DNA of 64,000 bases. Origin: Pedobacter sp. Leaf194 (GTDB lineage: Bacteria; Bacteroidota; Bacteroidia; Sphingobacteriales; Sphingobacteriaceae). Under the pieces are notes generated by a model. That model was not told where the DNA came from, did no database searches, and saw only the letters and a list, made by a program, of their open reading frames with translations. The position numbers and the translations under genes are program-made. Below, one piece after another: positions 1-9,792 of the stretch (position 1 is the first letter of the stretch; each line of letters starts with the position of its first letter). The DNA lies in assembly GCF_001423945.1 (NCBI RefSeq), contig NZ_LMPU01000009.1:806416-870415 (forward strand). Reading direction: 5' to 3'.

Positions 1-284
1 TTCAGCGTAACATCGAGTATTGCCAGATTACCTATAACCTGTTTAAATTCAAGCATGCCTACTGCAGAAAACACAATCGTTGCGGTAGGTCCGGGACTGG
101 AAATCCGGTAATGGCCATCCCGGTCAGTAACTGTGGCGGCAGATGTTCCCTCAATGTTAACAGTCACTCCGGGAAGCACAGATTTTGTCTGAGCATCAGT
201 AACCGTTCCTGAAACAACCTGTGCAATCAAGGCGTGGGAAATGAAAAATAATAAAGTAAATAGTAAGGGTAGCTTTTTATTCAT
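1..284 (-). CDS. N-terminus of a secreted CarboxypepD_reg-domain protein, probably a TonB-dependent (SusC-like) receptor, partial
   Basis: The first 94 codons of a gene that runs off the left edge. The ATG at 284 opens a signal peptide (charged MNKK, a hydrophobic Leu/Phe stretch, then an ALIAQ cleavage region). It is followed by a beta-sandwich segment of the CarboxypepD_reg-like type: a V-x-G-T-V-T-D opening, L-P-G-V-T-V, G-T motifs and D-G-x-Y. In this phylum that domain precedes the plug and barrel of SusC-like TonB-dependent outer-membrane receptors. Only the N-terminal domain is visible, so another secreted protein with the same domain is possible. It lies on the same strand as the mannan locus but about 1 kb beyond it, so it is probably a separate unit. 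Confidence 0.75.
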   Translation of the reverse strand, partial: MNKKLPLLFTLLFFISHALIAQVVSGTVTDAQTKSVLPGVTVNIEGTSAATVTDRDGHYRISSPGPTATIVFSAVGMLEFKQVIGNLAILDVTL

Positions 285-1311
285 AAATAGGATTTAACAC
301 GCGGAAACAAAGAACTATTGTAATTAGCGTCGATAATCTAAAACATTTTTGCATACTAATATTATTAGCTTAAAACACCTTTTACATTTAAAATTCGAAC
401 AAAATTAGTAATTATTCAAGAAATTTACTTCTTGAAAGAGTAATTAAAGCACTCCTAATTTTACTAAACGCCCTAACCTAGTAGGCAGTATATTAAAGGG
501 CATGCACCATTAGGTTCTGCGAACTGTGTCAATTGAGAACACCCATACTTCTCATCCGCACCGTATACATTTGGCCGATGCCCAAAGTTTTACAGCATTG
601 GCGAAATGGGTACAGGCATAATCTCCGCCTACCGCTATGCTTTGAGAACCTTTCCGGGAAGGCGTTTGTAATATGCGCATCCCTTTCCTTCTTTCGTCTA
701 CAGTATAGAAAAGGAAGCTCACCTAAGCTATTCGACTCCACAACAGCTGTGCGGACCTGGCCGACATGTTCAATGTTTTGTACGTTCATTTCTACAAAAA
801 ATTCGTCTTACCAAAGTTCGCATCGCCTTGTTTTAGATAGGGTAAACATTCATCTTCTATATTATAAATTACTCTACCTTCTAAAACAGCTTCAACTCTT
901 TGGTTTTTCTCTGCCAGACAGGTCATGCCAGATAAACAGCCATTATGACTATAAAAAATGCCAGCTCTGATGCGAGGGGCGTCCTAAGAAAATAAGTTAA
1001 CAATAATTAAATTATTAATCCCTGAAAAACGCTGAAATGTAGATGACCTGATTAACGGGCATTGATTGCAGATAAAGGGCTTCGCCTGAATTTAAATGAT
1101 TTAGCATTTAAATTTACGGGCTGTGTCACTTGAGGACTGCCTAGCGCAACTGCTGCCTTAATATTTTAAGATAAAAAGATATTCTTCCGGAATTGTTGCA
1201 AGGGTATGCTAAGAATCTCGGTTAACAAAGCATCATGAATGCTATTATTCTCCACCCTACACATATCCCAGCGTAGCCGGGAAGTCATTTGTCAAGCTTT
1301 TATTACAGCGT
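285..1311. other. Long intergenic region without a convincing gene
   Basis: About 1 kb separates the mannan locus from the next gene. Short open frames overlap on both strands around 529-970, but none has a recognisable domain, a good start or a signal peptide. The minus-strand frames at 533-789 could be a decayed transposase, but I cannot name a family. A 17-base sequence at 524-540 recurs in the same orientation at 1121-1137 with two mismatches. A 10-bp inverted repeat (AATTTAAATG at 1089-1098, its complement at 1105-1114, 6-nt loop) lies just before the second copy. These fit a remnant of mobile DNA, but that is only an inference. Confidence 0.4.
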
Positions 1312-2172
1312 TTATGCTATCGAACAAGCCGCACCGATCAATGCTGCAGATTCTCCAAAGGTTGAGATATAGACCGGGACAAGAACTGACCTGGTGCTGA
1401 GGTATGATTGAAGCTGAGGCAAAAACAGTGAGGACGCTTTTGAAATGTTTCCGCCAAGAACGATGCAGTCAAAATTTTCCTTTTTGTAAATCTTACTCAG
1501 AAAAATCCCGAAATTCATACTAAACTCATCAAATAATTCAAGTAAAGAATTTCCGGAGTCCGCTTCCTCAATTAAGTGTTTCACATTTGGCACCTGAAGT
1601 CCTGAGTATTGAGCGTGTTTGGACACGAACCACCTGGAGGAAAAAAAGTGTTCACAAATACTGCCCATAAAAGGATATTGCCAGTAATCTGCATCTGTTG
1701 CTGTGCCCTTGATGCCCCATGCCGAACCGAATCCTGTGCCGAGGGTAAAACCGATGACTTTATCGTACTTAGAAGCGCTTCCATGCTTGAGTTCGCCCTG
1801 CAGAAAACATCCGGCGTCATTAATAAACCGGATTTCCGCAACATCCCCAGCCAGTTCCATTAACATAAGCCTGCGAACATCGTGGCCATAAAGGGCATCA
1901 TATTTATCCATGTTTTTCATATAGGATATGCCTTTTTGATAATCAAATGGTCCGGGCATGGCTATTGCAATCTTTCCGGAGTTTGATGCGGATTTTAAGC
2001 TGCCGGAAATCACCCGGCACCAGGTGCTGATGATCTCGGAAGCGCCTGCTTTTGAGTTGACTTTTTCGCGATGCAAAGAGCCCGGCAAAATCTGACCGTT
2101 AGCTACATTTACCAGCGCAGCAGTAATATGGGAGCCGCCAATGTCTGCTCCAAGAATTATATTTTCATTCAT
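1312..2172 (-). CDS. ROK-family sugar kinase, probably a mannose or hexose kinase
   Basis: A cytoplasmic ROK-family kinase of 286 residues, a normal length for the family. Visible motifs are phosphate-1 DIGGS (10-14), the catalytic Asp in FINDAG (Asp119), the phosphate-2 loop LGTGFG (144-149) and an adenosine-site GGNIS near residue 240. The usual ROK zinc motif (CxCGxxGC) is absent; the corresponding stretch around 170-180 reads SICEHFFSS. The gene is the last of the mannan locus, 4 nt after a GH76 gene. Phosphorylation of the released mannose to mannose-6-phosphate, the substrate of the isomerase at the other end of the locus, is therefore the likely job. Specificity for mannose rather than glucose or another hexose is an inference from context. 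Confidence 0.85.
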   Translation of the reverse strand: MNENIILGADIGGSHITAALVNVANGQILPGSLHREKVNSKAGASEIISTWCRVISGSLKSASNSGKIAIAMPGPFDYQKGISYMKNMDKYDALYGHDVRRLMLMELAGDVAEIRFINDAGCFLQGELKHGSASKYDKVIGFTLGTGFGSAWGIKGTATDADYWQYPFMGSICEHFFSSRWFVSKHAQYSGLQVPNVKHLIEEADSGNSLLELFDEFSMNFGIFLSKIYKKENFDCIVLGGNISKASSLFLPQLQSYLSTRSVLVPVYISTFGESAALIGAACSIA

Positions 2173-2176
2173 TTCC

Positions 2177-3355
2177 TTATTCTTTATTGGTCATGCTAAG
2201 CAGTCCGATTCTTGCGTAAAGTTCGGCCACGCATGCTTCATCCAGGAGCCATTTGGGCTTTTCTTTACTTTGCTTGTCGTTAAGCCACTTGGCGCTGAGC
2301 AGGCCATATTTATCCATGGAGTTCTGCCAGGCTTCATTTAGTTCATAGGTAATGGCTTTGATGTATTCGGGATTCTTATCTATTTCGTAAAGCGCTTGGT
2401 AAGCTCTGAATAAAACAGTCACAAACCAGGGCAGGTCGATGCTAAGCCTCCTTCGGCCACTTATTTCACTGGAAAAAAAATTAAAGGCGTTTTTGGCCAG
2501 CAGCTGTGCCTCAGTAAGGTATTTTGTTTTACCGGTAAGCTTGTAGAGCATTACTGATGCCTCCAGCATCGACCCGGTATTGTAAGTATAATATGTTGGA
2601 TTAGGCTTGCCATCCATTTTCATGTCATTGTAGTAGATGCCCTGAGGATTGCGAAGGGATGAATGCATCCAATCGTAAAAACGCTTGCCCCATTCCAGAT
2701 ACACTTTATTGCCCGTAGTTTGGTAAAGCTTAAGCGCGGCAAGCGTCGCCATCCCATTGCTGCACGCAGGTTTTTGGTCCTTGTGTCCTTCAAGCCAGTA
2801 AACACCCCCACCGAGTTGCCCATCCCAGCCACTAATAATAAAATTAAATACTTCAATGGCTTTTTTGGAATAGATGGCTTTTTTAGTATTCTGAAAGCTT
2901 TCACAATAGTCAATGCAAACCAGCGCATTGTCATCATAATACCGGTCAGCTTTTTCAAATTTGGCAGGATAGGCCTGGTAGCCAATGGGCTTTCGGATGC
3001 TGTCGCGGTAAGTCCAGAGGCCAATGGCAAGGGTATCCAGGTAGCTGGAATATTTCTCCTTTAAGTCAGGAAACTTAATGAGTACGTTAGCTGCCGAGCA
3101 CATTCCTGAAAGCGGCCAGAGGAAACTGGCCTCTTTTTCCCGGACGTTAGCGCCCTGGAAATAGTCTAGTTCGGTTTTTTCTCCTCTAGGGTAATGTTCG
3201 CTAAACAGTCCTGGATGCCCATCAAGCCTGTACTTCTTCCAGACCTTGTCAAAAAAAGCATCGGCCCTATTTTTCTCGGAATCGCCTCCAGTAACCCTTT
3301 GGCAATAACTTTCCATAAACAACAATATCATCACCGAGCTAAGAAGGTATTTCAT
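2177..3355 (-). CDS. GH76 family alpha-1,6-mannanase (secreted)
   Basis: A 392-residue glycoside hydrolase of family 76, an (alpha/alpha)6-barrel enzyme that cuts the alpha-1,6 backbone of fungal mannan. The paired catalytic Asp of the family sits in RYYDDNAL (Asp141-Asp142), and other GH76 features such as GGGVYW and a Trp/Tyr-rich second half are present. The N-terminus has a short hydrophobic segment ending near Cys18, compatible with export; a lipoprotein is possible but the lipobox is poor. It lies 25 nt downstream of the GH92 gene and 4 nt before the ROK kinase. It differs clearly from the other GH76 enzyme at 5754, so the two may act on different chain lengths or in different compartments. 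Confidence 0.86.
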   Translation of the reverse strand: MKYLLSSVMILLFMESYCQRVTGGDSEKNRADAFFDKVWKKYRLDGHPGLFSEHYPRGEKTELDYFQGANVREKEASFLWPLSGMCSAANVLIKFPDLKEKYSSYLDTLAIGLWTYRDSIRKPIGYQAYPAKFEKADRYYDDNALVCIDYCESFQNTKKAIYSKKAIEVFNFIISGWDGQLGGGVYWLEGHKDQKPACSNGMATLAALKLYQTTGNKVYLEWGKRFYDWMHSSLRNPQGIYYNDMKMDGKPNPTYYTYNTGSMLEASVMLYKLTGKTKYLTEAQLLAKNAFNFFSSEISGRRRLSIDLPWFVTVLFRAYQALYEIDKNPEYIKAITYELNEAWQNSMDKYGLLSAKWLNDKQSKEKPKWLLDEACVAELYARIGLLSMTNKE

Positions 3356-3380
3356 ATCAATTAGAGGTTAATTTCGCTCA

Positions 3381-5738
3381 TTACTGTACCGATGGCGGCG
3401 GAACCGCTACACCCCAGCGTTTGTTTGGCTTATTGCCCATTATCAGGGTCAGTACTCCCCCTTTCATCAGTTCATCCCTGTACATCCAGGCATTTGTTAA
3501 TGGCTTTCCATTCCAGCGTGCAGACTGGATGTATACATTCTCGCGGCTGTTATTTTTAGCTTCGATGACCAGGCGCTTGCCGTTGCCCAGAACAATCTGC
3601 GAATTGTCAAAGACAGGACTGCCGATTTGCAAGGCAGGCCTTGAATCTGTCAGTCCCTTTACATCAAACAGACCTATTGAGGCCATGACATACCATGATC
3701 CCAACTGACCCTGGTCTTCGTCCTGCCCGTAACCATAGCCGTGAATAGGCTCGGTTCCATAAAATTCACTGCATATTGCCCTGGTCCATTTTTGGGTTAG
3801 CCAGGGCGCCAAGGAATAATTGAAAAGCCAGCTGATGTGAAGATTAGGCTGGTTACCGTGATTATAAAGCGACTGAATTCCGGCAAAAGCATCAATAGTT
3901 TTACCCCCACCGAAAGCGTTTTTCCGTGAGGTTTCAAAAATGTCATTTAAGCGTTTATTGAAAGTGTCTCTGCCTATCTTTGCTATTAATTCCTTGGGGT
4001 TCTGCGGAACATAAAAAGTGTACTGGGATGCATTGCCCTCCTGAAACCCCCTCCACGCTTCAAGCGGATCAAACCTGTCAATAAAGTTTCCATCCCCGTT
4101 TTTCGGACGAACGAGCTTCAGCTTCTCATCAAATATAGTTTTCCACCCTTGCGATAGGCCCATCAGCTTTTGAAAATCGGATGGTTTGCCCATTTTTTTT
4201 GCTAACTGCGCTGCAGCGAAAGCACTGTAACTATACTCGAGCGTATGAGAACCTGAAAAGTGTGACCCAGTCGAATCGGTTTTGTCCGCATCAAGGTAAG
4301 GTACATAGCCCTTCGAGATAAAACTGCGGGTGTCCATCTTACCTGAACCGACCAGCCGGTTCTCGTAGTTAAGTTCATTGCCCAGAACCGCTTTATAAGC
4401 GAGATCAACATCATAATCCCTGATGCCGGACTGATAGGCCCCCGCGATGGCGAGTCCGACGAAATTTGTGCCAACACCTGAAACAAAGTTACTGTTTGCG
4501 ATTCCATCTCCGAACCACCCCCTCTCCTTATAAATTTCCAGCTGGGTATGTACAAAATCACTGTAATGCGATGGATAGGAAAGTGCCCAGAGCTGGGTGA
4601 TGTTCCAAAATCCTCCCCATATCGCATCGGTATTCATAAAATTGTAACTGAATTTGCCCCTCGCATCCTTTGGAAGCTGACCAATAGTGCCGTCATGCCT
4701 TGGAAAATTTCCATTTACATCACTCGCTATCCCGCGTCCGAGCAAGGCATGATATAAGCCGGTGTAAAATTTTGTTTTCTCTGCCTCATCTTTTCCTGAA
4801 ACGCTAAGCTTACCCAGCTGCGTGTTCCACTCCCTTTGGGCGGCAGTTTTTGCACCGTCAAAAGACATGTGTGCAGCTTCGGTCCTAAGGTTAAGTCTTG
4901 CATTGGAGATGGAAGTGTAGGAAAGACCCACCTTTATTTCTATCGCTTCATCCTTTGCTGTCTGATAACCTAAATACAGACCAGCGCCTATTCCCTTTGA
5001 AAAACGCTGATCTGGAATGGAAGCCGCTTGACTCAACGCACCTACAGAGCCAGGCGGCTTGCTCAGTTCACCGAAAAAAAACATCGCGACCCGCCCCCCC
5101 TGGTCATAGGTTTTCACATATTTCGGATAGGTGATAACAAATCCCTGGAAGTGGGTATCGTCAATCATTTCCACTGAAGCATCGCTTACCGGCCCGCTCT
5201 CACCCTGGACATTGCCTACCGACAGCATGATTCGTGAGTCTGCAGACTGAGGAAAAGTGTAGCGGTGGAAACCGACCCTTTTGGTGGCAGTAAGTTCTGC
5301 TTTAATTTTAAACTCATCTAAAATAACCGAGTAATAACCGGGCTTGGCAACTTCGCTTTTTCGGTCAAAAGCTGAACGAAAACCGCTTTCCGGATTTTCA
5401 AGATCTCCGGGAACAGTTTTCAGCTTGCCCGCTGTTGGCATGAAGCTGATGCCGCCAACCTGCCACTCGTGAAAATGAACAAATCCTTCTATCGAGTTGT
5501 GGCGGGTATCATAACCGACGGCCTCCCAGCCCTGCAGGTTGCCGTAACTCCCGTTGGTTGAGGGCGCCAGTTTTGCCATTCCATATGGAACGGCAGCAGG
5601 GGTATAAAAAAACCACCTGCTGTGGGCAGTTCCAATATTTGGATTCACGTATCTGAGCAAATCCTGGGCGTACGCCCCGGGTATCATCAAAAGCAAAAGT
5701 GCCAGTGCGGATAGTATTCTTTTTTCTTGTTTCTTCAT
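3381..5738 (-). CDS. GH92 family alpha-mannosidase
   Basis: A 785-residue GH92 exo-alpha-mannosidase with a Sec signal peptide (residues 1-24, ending AYAQ). The N-terminal beta-sandwich begins with YVNPNIGT, typical of the family. In the C-terminal (alpha/alpha)6 domain the general acid is Glu567 within EGNASQY. The base-bearing acidic motif lies at 673-675 in GQDEDQGQ, followed by SWYVM, another family hallmark. GH92 enzymes are Ca2+-dependent and release mannose from alpha-1,2, -1,3 or -1,4 linkages. Here the enzyme would trim side chains of mannan so the neighbouring GH76 enzymes can reach the backbone. It sits between the two GH76 genes, with gaps of 15 and 25 nt. Confidence 0.92.
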   Translation of the reverse strand: MKKQEKRILSALALLLLMIPGAYAQDLLRYVNPNIGTAHSRWFFYTPAAVPYGMAKLAPSTNGSYGNLQGWEAVGYDTRHNSIEGFVHFHEWQVGGISFMPTAGKLKTVPGDLENPESGFRSAFDRKSEVAKPGYYSVILDEFKIKAELTATKRVGFHRYTFPQSADSRIMLSVGNVQGESGPVSDASVEMIDDTHFQGFVITYPKYVKTYDQGGRVAMFFFGELSKPPGSVGALSQAASIPDQRFSKGIGAGLYLGYQTAKDEAIEIKVGLSYTSISNARLNLRTEAAHMSFDGAKTAAQREWNTQLGKLSVSGKDEAEKTKFYTGLYHALLGRGIASDVNGNFPRHDGTIGQLPKDARGKFSYNFMNTDAIWGGFWNITQLWALSYPSHYSDFVHTQLEIYKERGWFGDGIANSNFVSGVGTNFVGLAIAGAYQSGIRDYDVDLAYKAVLGNELNYENRLVGSGKMDTRSFISKGYVPYLDADKTDSTGSHFSGSHTLEYSYSAFAAAQLAKKMGKPSDFQKLMGLSQGWKTIFDEKLKLVRPKNGDGNFIDRFDPLEAWRGFQEGNASQYTFYVPQNPKELIAKIGRDTFNKRLNDIFETSRKNAFGGGKTIDAFAGIQSLYNHGNQPNLHISWLFNYSLAPWLTQKWTRAICSEFYGTEPIHGYGYGQDEDQGQLGSWYVMASIGLFDVKGLTDSRPALQIGSPVFDNSQIVLGNGKRLVIEAKNNSRENVYIQSARWNGKPLTNAWMYRDELMKGGVLTLIMGNKPNKRWGVAVPPPSVQ

Positions 5739-5753
5739 AGGGCCCTTTTAATT

Positions 5754-6959
5754 TTAATATTTTGAGAGCATTGCCTGGAGCCGTTGCATCCATGCCTGAT
5801 CAACGGTTTCCATTTCACTCGATCGGTTTTGTCCGTCAAATCCTGCAAAGAAATAATAGCCCAAATTAGCAGAATTTCGGTTTGCCAGATTTAACCGGTT
5901 GATATTTTCTTTTGCAAAGACCAGCCACGCTTCATTTTTATCTGCCTGATAGAGGCGTATCATGGCCTGAGACCCCCAGGCGCACCATGCCGGATTAATT
6001 CTGGTTTCAGCTGTATTGAAAACGTAGCCTTTATACAATGCGTTCCAGAGCGTAGTATTCATAGCCTTGCCAAGATTTTGAGCCTTGTTCAGATAAGCGG
6101 CATCATTCATAATTTTGCTGTAAAGTAAGAACGCTTCAACCATGATGGCATTGTCATAGGTAAACTTTTCAGTATGTTTCAGTCCTTCGCCTGCGCCGTC
6201 GATTTTCCAGATATACAACCCTGTGTTTGCATCAAACATCTTTGCATTGAGCCATGTATCGACCTGCCTGGCCCAGTCCCTGTAAACCGATTCTCCGGTG
6301 AGCTCGTAAAGTTTTAGAAACAATTGAAGCGCAAGGCCATTGGTCTGGGTCGGTTTTTCAGGCTTTTGCGTGTTCCAGTAGAAACCGCCTCCATATACAT
6401 TATCCCAAAGGCCGCTATTGATTAGCCAATCTCCGCAGGCCTTGGCTTTGGCAAGGTAAGCTTGTTTGTCCGTTCCCGAGGTGACCTCGTAGGCTTCCAG
6501 GTAAACCATCCCGCTCAGGGCATTATCATCAACATATTTATCGCCACCAGCGCCGCTACCGTCTAAGTTCACAGAGGCAAAATAGCCACCTCTGAGATCT
6601 TTCTTGTCCCACATGTTCTCCATAAACCTAAATGTATTGTTCATGTAGACCAGGTAGCTGGATTCCCCGGCTGCGACCATCGCAGCATCAGCATATATCT
6701 GGCTGACATTATACCACTCAAAACAGTTTGCGGATTTTGAGGTGGTATTTGCGCGATACCCGTAACTCGCGGTGAGCAGGTTATTGACTGTGAAGTTGTG
6801 TGTGTCCTTAGCTTGTTGCAGGTAGTCTACTTTCGCACCTGGCACCACCGGTGGAACAACCGGCGGTGGCGAGACGGGTTGTGGCTCCGCTCCTTTCTTG
6901 CATGAGATGGCTAAAATGAGCGCTAAGCCCAGCAAGGTGTTTTTCACTATCGCTTTCAT
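5754..6959 (-). CDS. GH76 family alpha-1,6-mannanase (lipoprotein)
   Basis: A second GH76 endo-mannanase, 401 residues. The N-terminus is a lipoprotein signal with the lipobox LAISC (Cys20) followed by KK and a Pro-rich linker (about 28-40), suggesting it is anchored to the outer membrane, possibly facing outward. The catalytic Asp pair is in KYVDDNAL (Asp144-Asp145). It directly follows the SusE-like gene (48 nt) and precedes GH92 (15 nt). A surface lipoprotein GH76 that makes large oligosaccharides for SusCD, with a periplasmic GH76 finishing the job, is the established scheme for mannan loci in Bacteroides. Applying it here is an inference. Confidence 0.88.
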   Translation of the reverse strand: MKAIVKNTLLGLALILAISCKKGAEPQPVSPPPVVPPVVPGAKVDYLQQAKDTHNFTVNNLLTASYGYRANTTSKSANCFEWYNVSQIYADAAMVAAGESSYLVYMNNTFRFMENMWDKKDLRGGYFASVNLDGSGAGGDKYVDDNALSGMVYLEAYEVTSGTDKQAYLAKAKACGDWLINSGLWDNVYGGGFYWNTQKPEKPTQTNGLALQLFLKLYELTGESVYRDWARQVDTWLNAKMFDANTGLYIWKIDGAGEGLKHTEKFTYDNAIMVEAFLLYSKIMNDAAYLNKAQNLGKAMNTTLWNALYKGYVFNTAETRINPAWCAWGSQAMIRLYQADKNEAWLVFAKENINRLNLANRNSANLGYYFFAGFDGQNRSSEMETVDQAWMQRLQAMLSKY

Positions 6960-7007
6960 AGGGTAGGTTTTTAAGCCACCGGAACTTGCCGGTGACTGGT
7001 AAATTTC

Positions 7008-8135
7008 TTACTGCGTTACAATGCTATGGGTGTAAGCTCCTGCAGCGTTCAGGTTCACTGTGGCAATGATGCTTTTGTTATCTGCTGAAGGGTTGAATTT
7101 GTAGGTATTGTTCCACTGATCATTACTTACCTGGTTGAGGTAGAAATAGGATGCCGCCTGCCCAACCGGACTAACGTTGTTTGTATTGCTGCTGCCCAGA
7201 TATTTGATTCCCGATGAGGTATGGAGTGCAAATTTATAGCGCTCATCCCTGCCCCAGGAAAACTGATAAAATGTAACCGGAATGATGCCCGACTTCCATG
7301 TACCATTTGCTGTATAATTCAGCTGCCCGATTTCTGATGCGTAAGCAGACATATAAAGCCCCAGGCTTTGAATTTCGCTGGCTTCGACCACGCTGGCAAC
7401 ATTGAAATCATATTTTAGATAGTACAACTTTGTGTTACCTGAAACAGTAACAACCTGGGTTCCCTCTTTTATCAAAGCACCTTCTGTGGAAAATTTCCTG
7501 CCTGCCTGGGCCTGCTTATCAGTCAGCTGATAGCTCCCAGCCTTTAATGAAGTGTAAAGCTCAAAAACGCCGTCTTCGAGCTTTTTAAATTTTACCGCTT
7601 TGCTCAAATCATCACCACCTTCACTTGCCGAACCTGTCAGGTATAGTTCGGCTGGCACTTCCGCGAATCCTGCAGGGCGTTCCAATTGTAGCATCCTGGT
7701 TTCTCCACTGGCTTTTCTGCTTGATGCTTTTGAGCTGATGACCGTCCAGCTGACCTTGCCTGTGGAGGAAGAATTAATTCCGCACAAAGCGGCGATTTTG
7801 GTTAAATCTTTATGCGATATTGTCACCTGGGGCTGTACACCGCCACCATCAGAAACCACTTTAAATACTGGTGCAGTAAAATTCCCGCCTTCTTTATCAA
7901 AGGCAACTTCGTAAAGGACAAGACCTCCGTCATCTGGTGTGGCGCTACCCCATTTGAACTGTTGTGAGGCCGCGGCATTAGAGGGTGTTAATTTAATACT
8001 CGCCTGGTTTAGCGGGACAGTTAAGCTCCCCAACTGGCTAATGTTTTCATTCAGCGTTTTGTTATCCTTTTTACAGGAAACCGCAGCAGCACATACTAGC
8101 AGTGTGAGCAGCACTATTTTTTTAAGATTTTTCAT
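7008..8135 (-). CDS. SusE/SusF-like outer-membrane glycan-binding lipoprotein
   Basis: A 375-residue lipoprotein (lipobox AAAVSC, Cys21, then KK) immediately after susD (12 nt). The region after the linker resembles the SusE N-terminal Ig-like domain (an early L-x-P-x-N-x-A-A-S-Q-Q-F-K-W segment). Two further beta-rich modules follow, containing aromatic and Asn-rich stretches such as NDQWNNTYKF near the C-terminus, as in SusE/SusF carbohydrate-binding modules. It would sit on the cell surface and hold mannan fragments for SusCD. Sequence in this class diverges fast, so the assignment rests on position, lipidation and the overall pattern. Confidence 0.75.
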   Translation of the reverse strand: MKNLKKIVLLTLLVCAAAVSCKKDNKTLNENISQLGSLTVPLNQASIKLTPSNAAASQQFKWGSATPDDGGLVLYEVAFDKEGGNFTAPVFKVVSDGGGVQPQVTISHKDLTKIAALCGINSSSTGKVSWTVISSKASSRKASGETRMLQLERPAGFAEVPAELYLTGSASEGGDDLSKAVKFKKLEDGVFELYTSLKAGSYQLTDKQAQAGRKFSTEGALIKEGTQVVTVSGNTKLYYLKYDFNVASVVEASEIQSLGLYMSAYASEIGQLNYTANGTWKSGIIPVTFYQFSWGRDERYKFALHTSSGIKYLGSSNTNNVSPVGQAASYFYLNQVSNDQWNNTYKFNPSADNKSIIATVNLNAAGAYTHSIVTQ

Positions 8136-8147
8136 ATCCGGATAATT

Positions 8148-9770
8148 TTAATAACCTGGGTTTTGTGTCAAATTTTTATTCAGGCTCACCTCGCTTGAAG
8201 GAACGGCCCAGAGATAATCTCTTGCTGAATTGAATTTACGCTGCTGCGTCCTGATGTAACCCCCGTCAATATTCTGATCTGTGGCAAACCTGGCACCGTG
8301 GGCAAAACCATTCATGGTTACCTCGGCCACCTTCCATCGTCTGATATCATCGGCCCTTAATCCTTCCATGGCAAGTTCAGCCCTGCGCTCGCGGCGGATG
8401 ATATTGGTTAAATCACCTGAAGGATAAGCAAGCGCTGCTGCATCTGTAAATCCTGCCCTGGATCGAAGGGCACCTATCGTTTTCGCCCAAATCGAAGCGT
8501 CCATTTGCCCAAGGCTATTTTTAGCTTCAGCATAACTAAGCAGTACTTCTGCGTAGCGGAACAGGTGAAGGTTATTTCCGGATACAAAACTTGAAAGCGC
8601 AATGGGATCAAAATATTTTCTCCAGTAATATCCTGTTGCAGAAGCGCTCTGAGAGCCTGGCGAATATTCATCCAGGCCGGGTTGAACCGGATCCGAACCT
8701 GGCTTAATGTAAATGGTCTTTGTGGTGTTGTTTGGATTAACCCATGTATATCTATCATAAACGACTGTTGCGGTCAATCTCGGATCGCGGTTGATATATG
8801 GGTTACTCTCCAGATACCCTGACCCGGATTCTTTTATCCCCCGGCCGTTGAGCATCACATAATCATCTACCAGCTCTTGGGTCGGTGCCATTGCGCTTAC
8901 CCTGCCGCCCACGGTTCTTGGTGCAAAATCCCAGAAATTCTGCCATGTCCTTACTGTAGGTACATATTGCAGGGACAGGATACTTTCGCTGTTGTTCTTA
9001 TTGGTTGCCGGATCGCTAAAAAGCGCTCCATAACTCGGGCTGAGGGCATAGTTGCCATAAGTTGACTGATTGTTAATTAATTTTTCACAAACAGAGACGA
9101 CTTCATTCATTTTATTTCCCTGATAAAGAAAGGTCCGCATCTCTAAAGCGAGCGCTGCACCTTTTGTTATCCTGCCATTTTCACTGGCAGGAAGCTGATC
9201 TTTACTTGGCAGATTCGGGATTGCAGCTTCGAGCTGGGCGATGATGTAGTCGCTTACCGCAGCTTTCGAAGTGCGGGGAATCACCTGAGCCTCCTCGGGG
9301 GTTAAATCGTGATCCGGAAGTGGGACATCACCATACCATTTGCTTAGGTTAAACAGCGCGAAAGCCCGCATGAACTGGTTCTCTGCCTTCATCCTGGCGA
9401 TGGTTGCCTGGGGCAAGGTCTTGTTTTGATCCACGTTATCGAGGAAAATATTAACCGATTTGATGGTCTTATAATAGCTTGCCCAGTCCCCCGCAAATTT
9501 TGCGGTCAGCGAAGTTGCATTTCCGCTGGCAATTAAGTTTAAGTCTCCTGAAGGAGAATAGGCATTGTCTGATAACGCTTCAGGTTCGAAATACAGCGAG
9601 CTGTTATAAAGCAGGCTGTAGTTATTATTCAGCGCATTGTTTACATTGACATCCACAGTCCAGAAGGTTAAATCTGAAAAGCGGTCAGTCGGTGCGATAT
9701 CAAGCTTTTTACATCCTGCCACGGCAAGAATGATTGAAGCGATTATGAGGTTTCTATATAAAAATTTCAT
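8148..9770 (-). CDS. SusD-like glycan-binding outer-membrane lipoprotein
   Basis: A 540-residue SusD homologue. I chose the ATG at 9770 because it directly opens the lipoprotein signal (hydrophobic IASIILAVAGC, Cys20, then KKLD); a longer reading from 9908 would overlap the end of susC and has no signal. It contains the usual N-terminal F-x-D-x-x-F-W region, the TPR-rich core and the C-terminal SusD ending with LNP-like NPGY. It pairs with the SusC protein encoded 22 nt upstream and forms the lid of the importer for mannan oligosaccharides. The sugar specificity comes only from the neighbouring enzymes. Confidence 0.93.
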   Translation of the reverse strand: MKFLYRNLIIASIILAVAGCKKLDIAPTDRFSDLTFWTVDVNVNNALNNNYSLLYNSSLYFEPEALSDNAYSPSGDLNLIASGNATSLTAKFAGDWASYYKTIKSVNIFLDNVDQNKTLPQATIARMKAENQFMRAFALFNLSKWYGDVPLPDHDLTPEEAQVIPRTSKAAVSDYIIAQLEAAIPNLPSKDQLPASENGRITKGAALALEMRTFLYQGNKMNEVVSVCEKLINNQSTYGNYALSPSYGALFSDPATNKNNSESILSLQYVPTVRTWQNFWDFAPRTVGGRVSAMAPTQELVDDYVMLNGRGIKESGSGYLESNPYINRDPRLTATVVYDRYTWVNPNNTTKTIYIKPGSDPVQPGLDEYSPGSQSASATGYYWRKYFDPIALSSFVSGNNLHLFRYAEVLLSYAEAKNSLGQMDASIWAKTIGALRSRAGFTDAAALAYPSGDLTNIIRRERRAELAMEGLRADDIRRWKVAEVTMNGFAHGARFATDQNIDGGYIRTQQRKFNSARDYLWAVPSSEVSLNKNLTQNPGY

Positions 9771-9792
9771 AGGAGTAATGCTAACCATGTGA

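Noticed and set aside
533..970. Plus-strand 145-codon frame as a gene
   Set aside because: It starts with TTG, has no recognisable domain, and overlaps a minus-strand frame of similar quality.
2663..3064. Plus-strand 133-codon frame inside the GH76 gene
   Set aside because: It is antisense to a strongly supported glycoside hydrolase and lacks any conserved motif.
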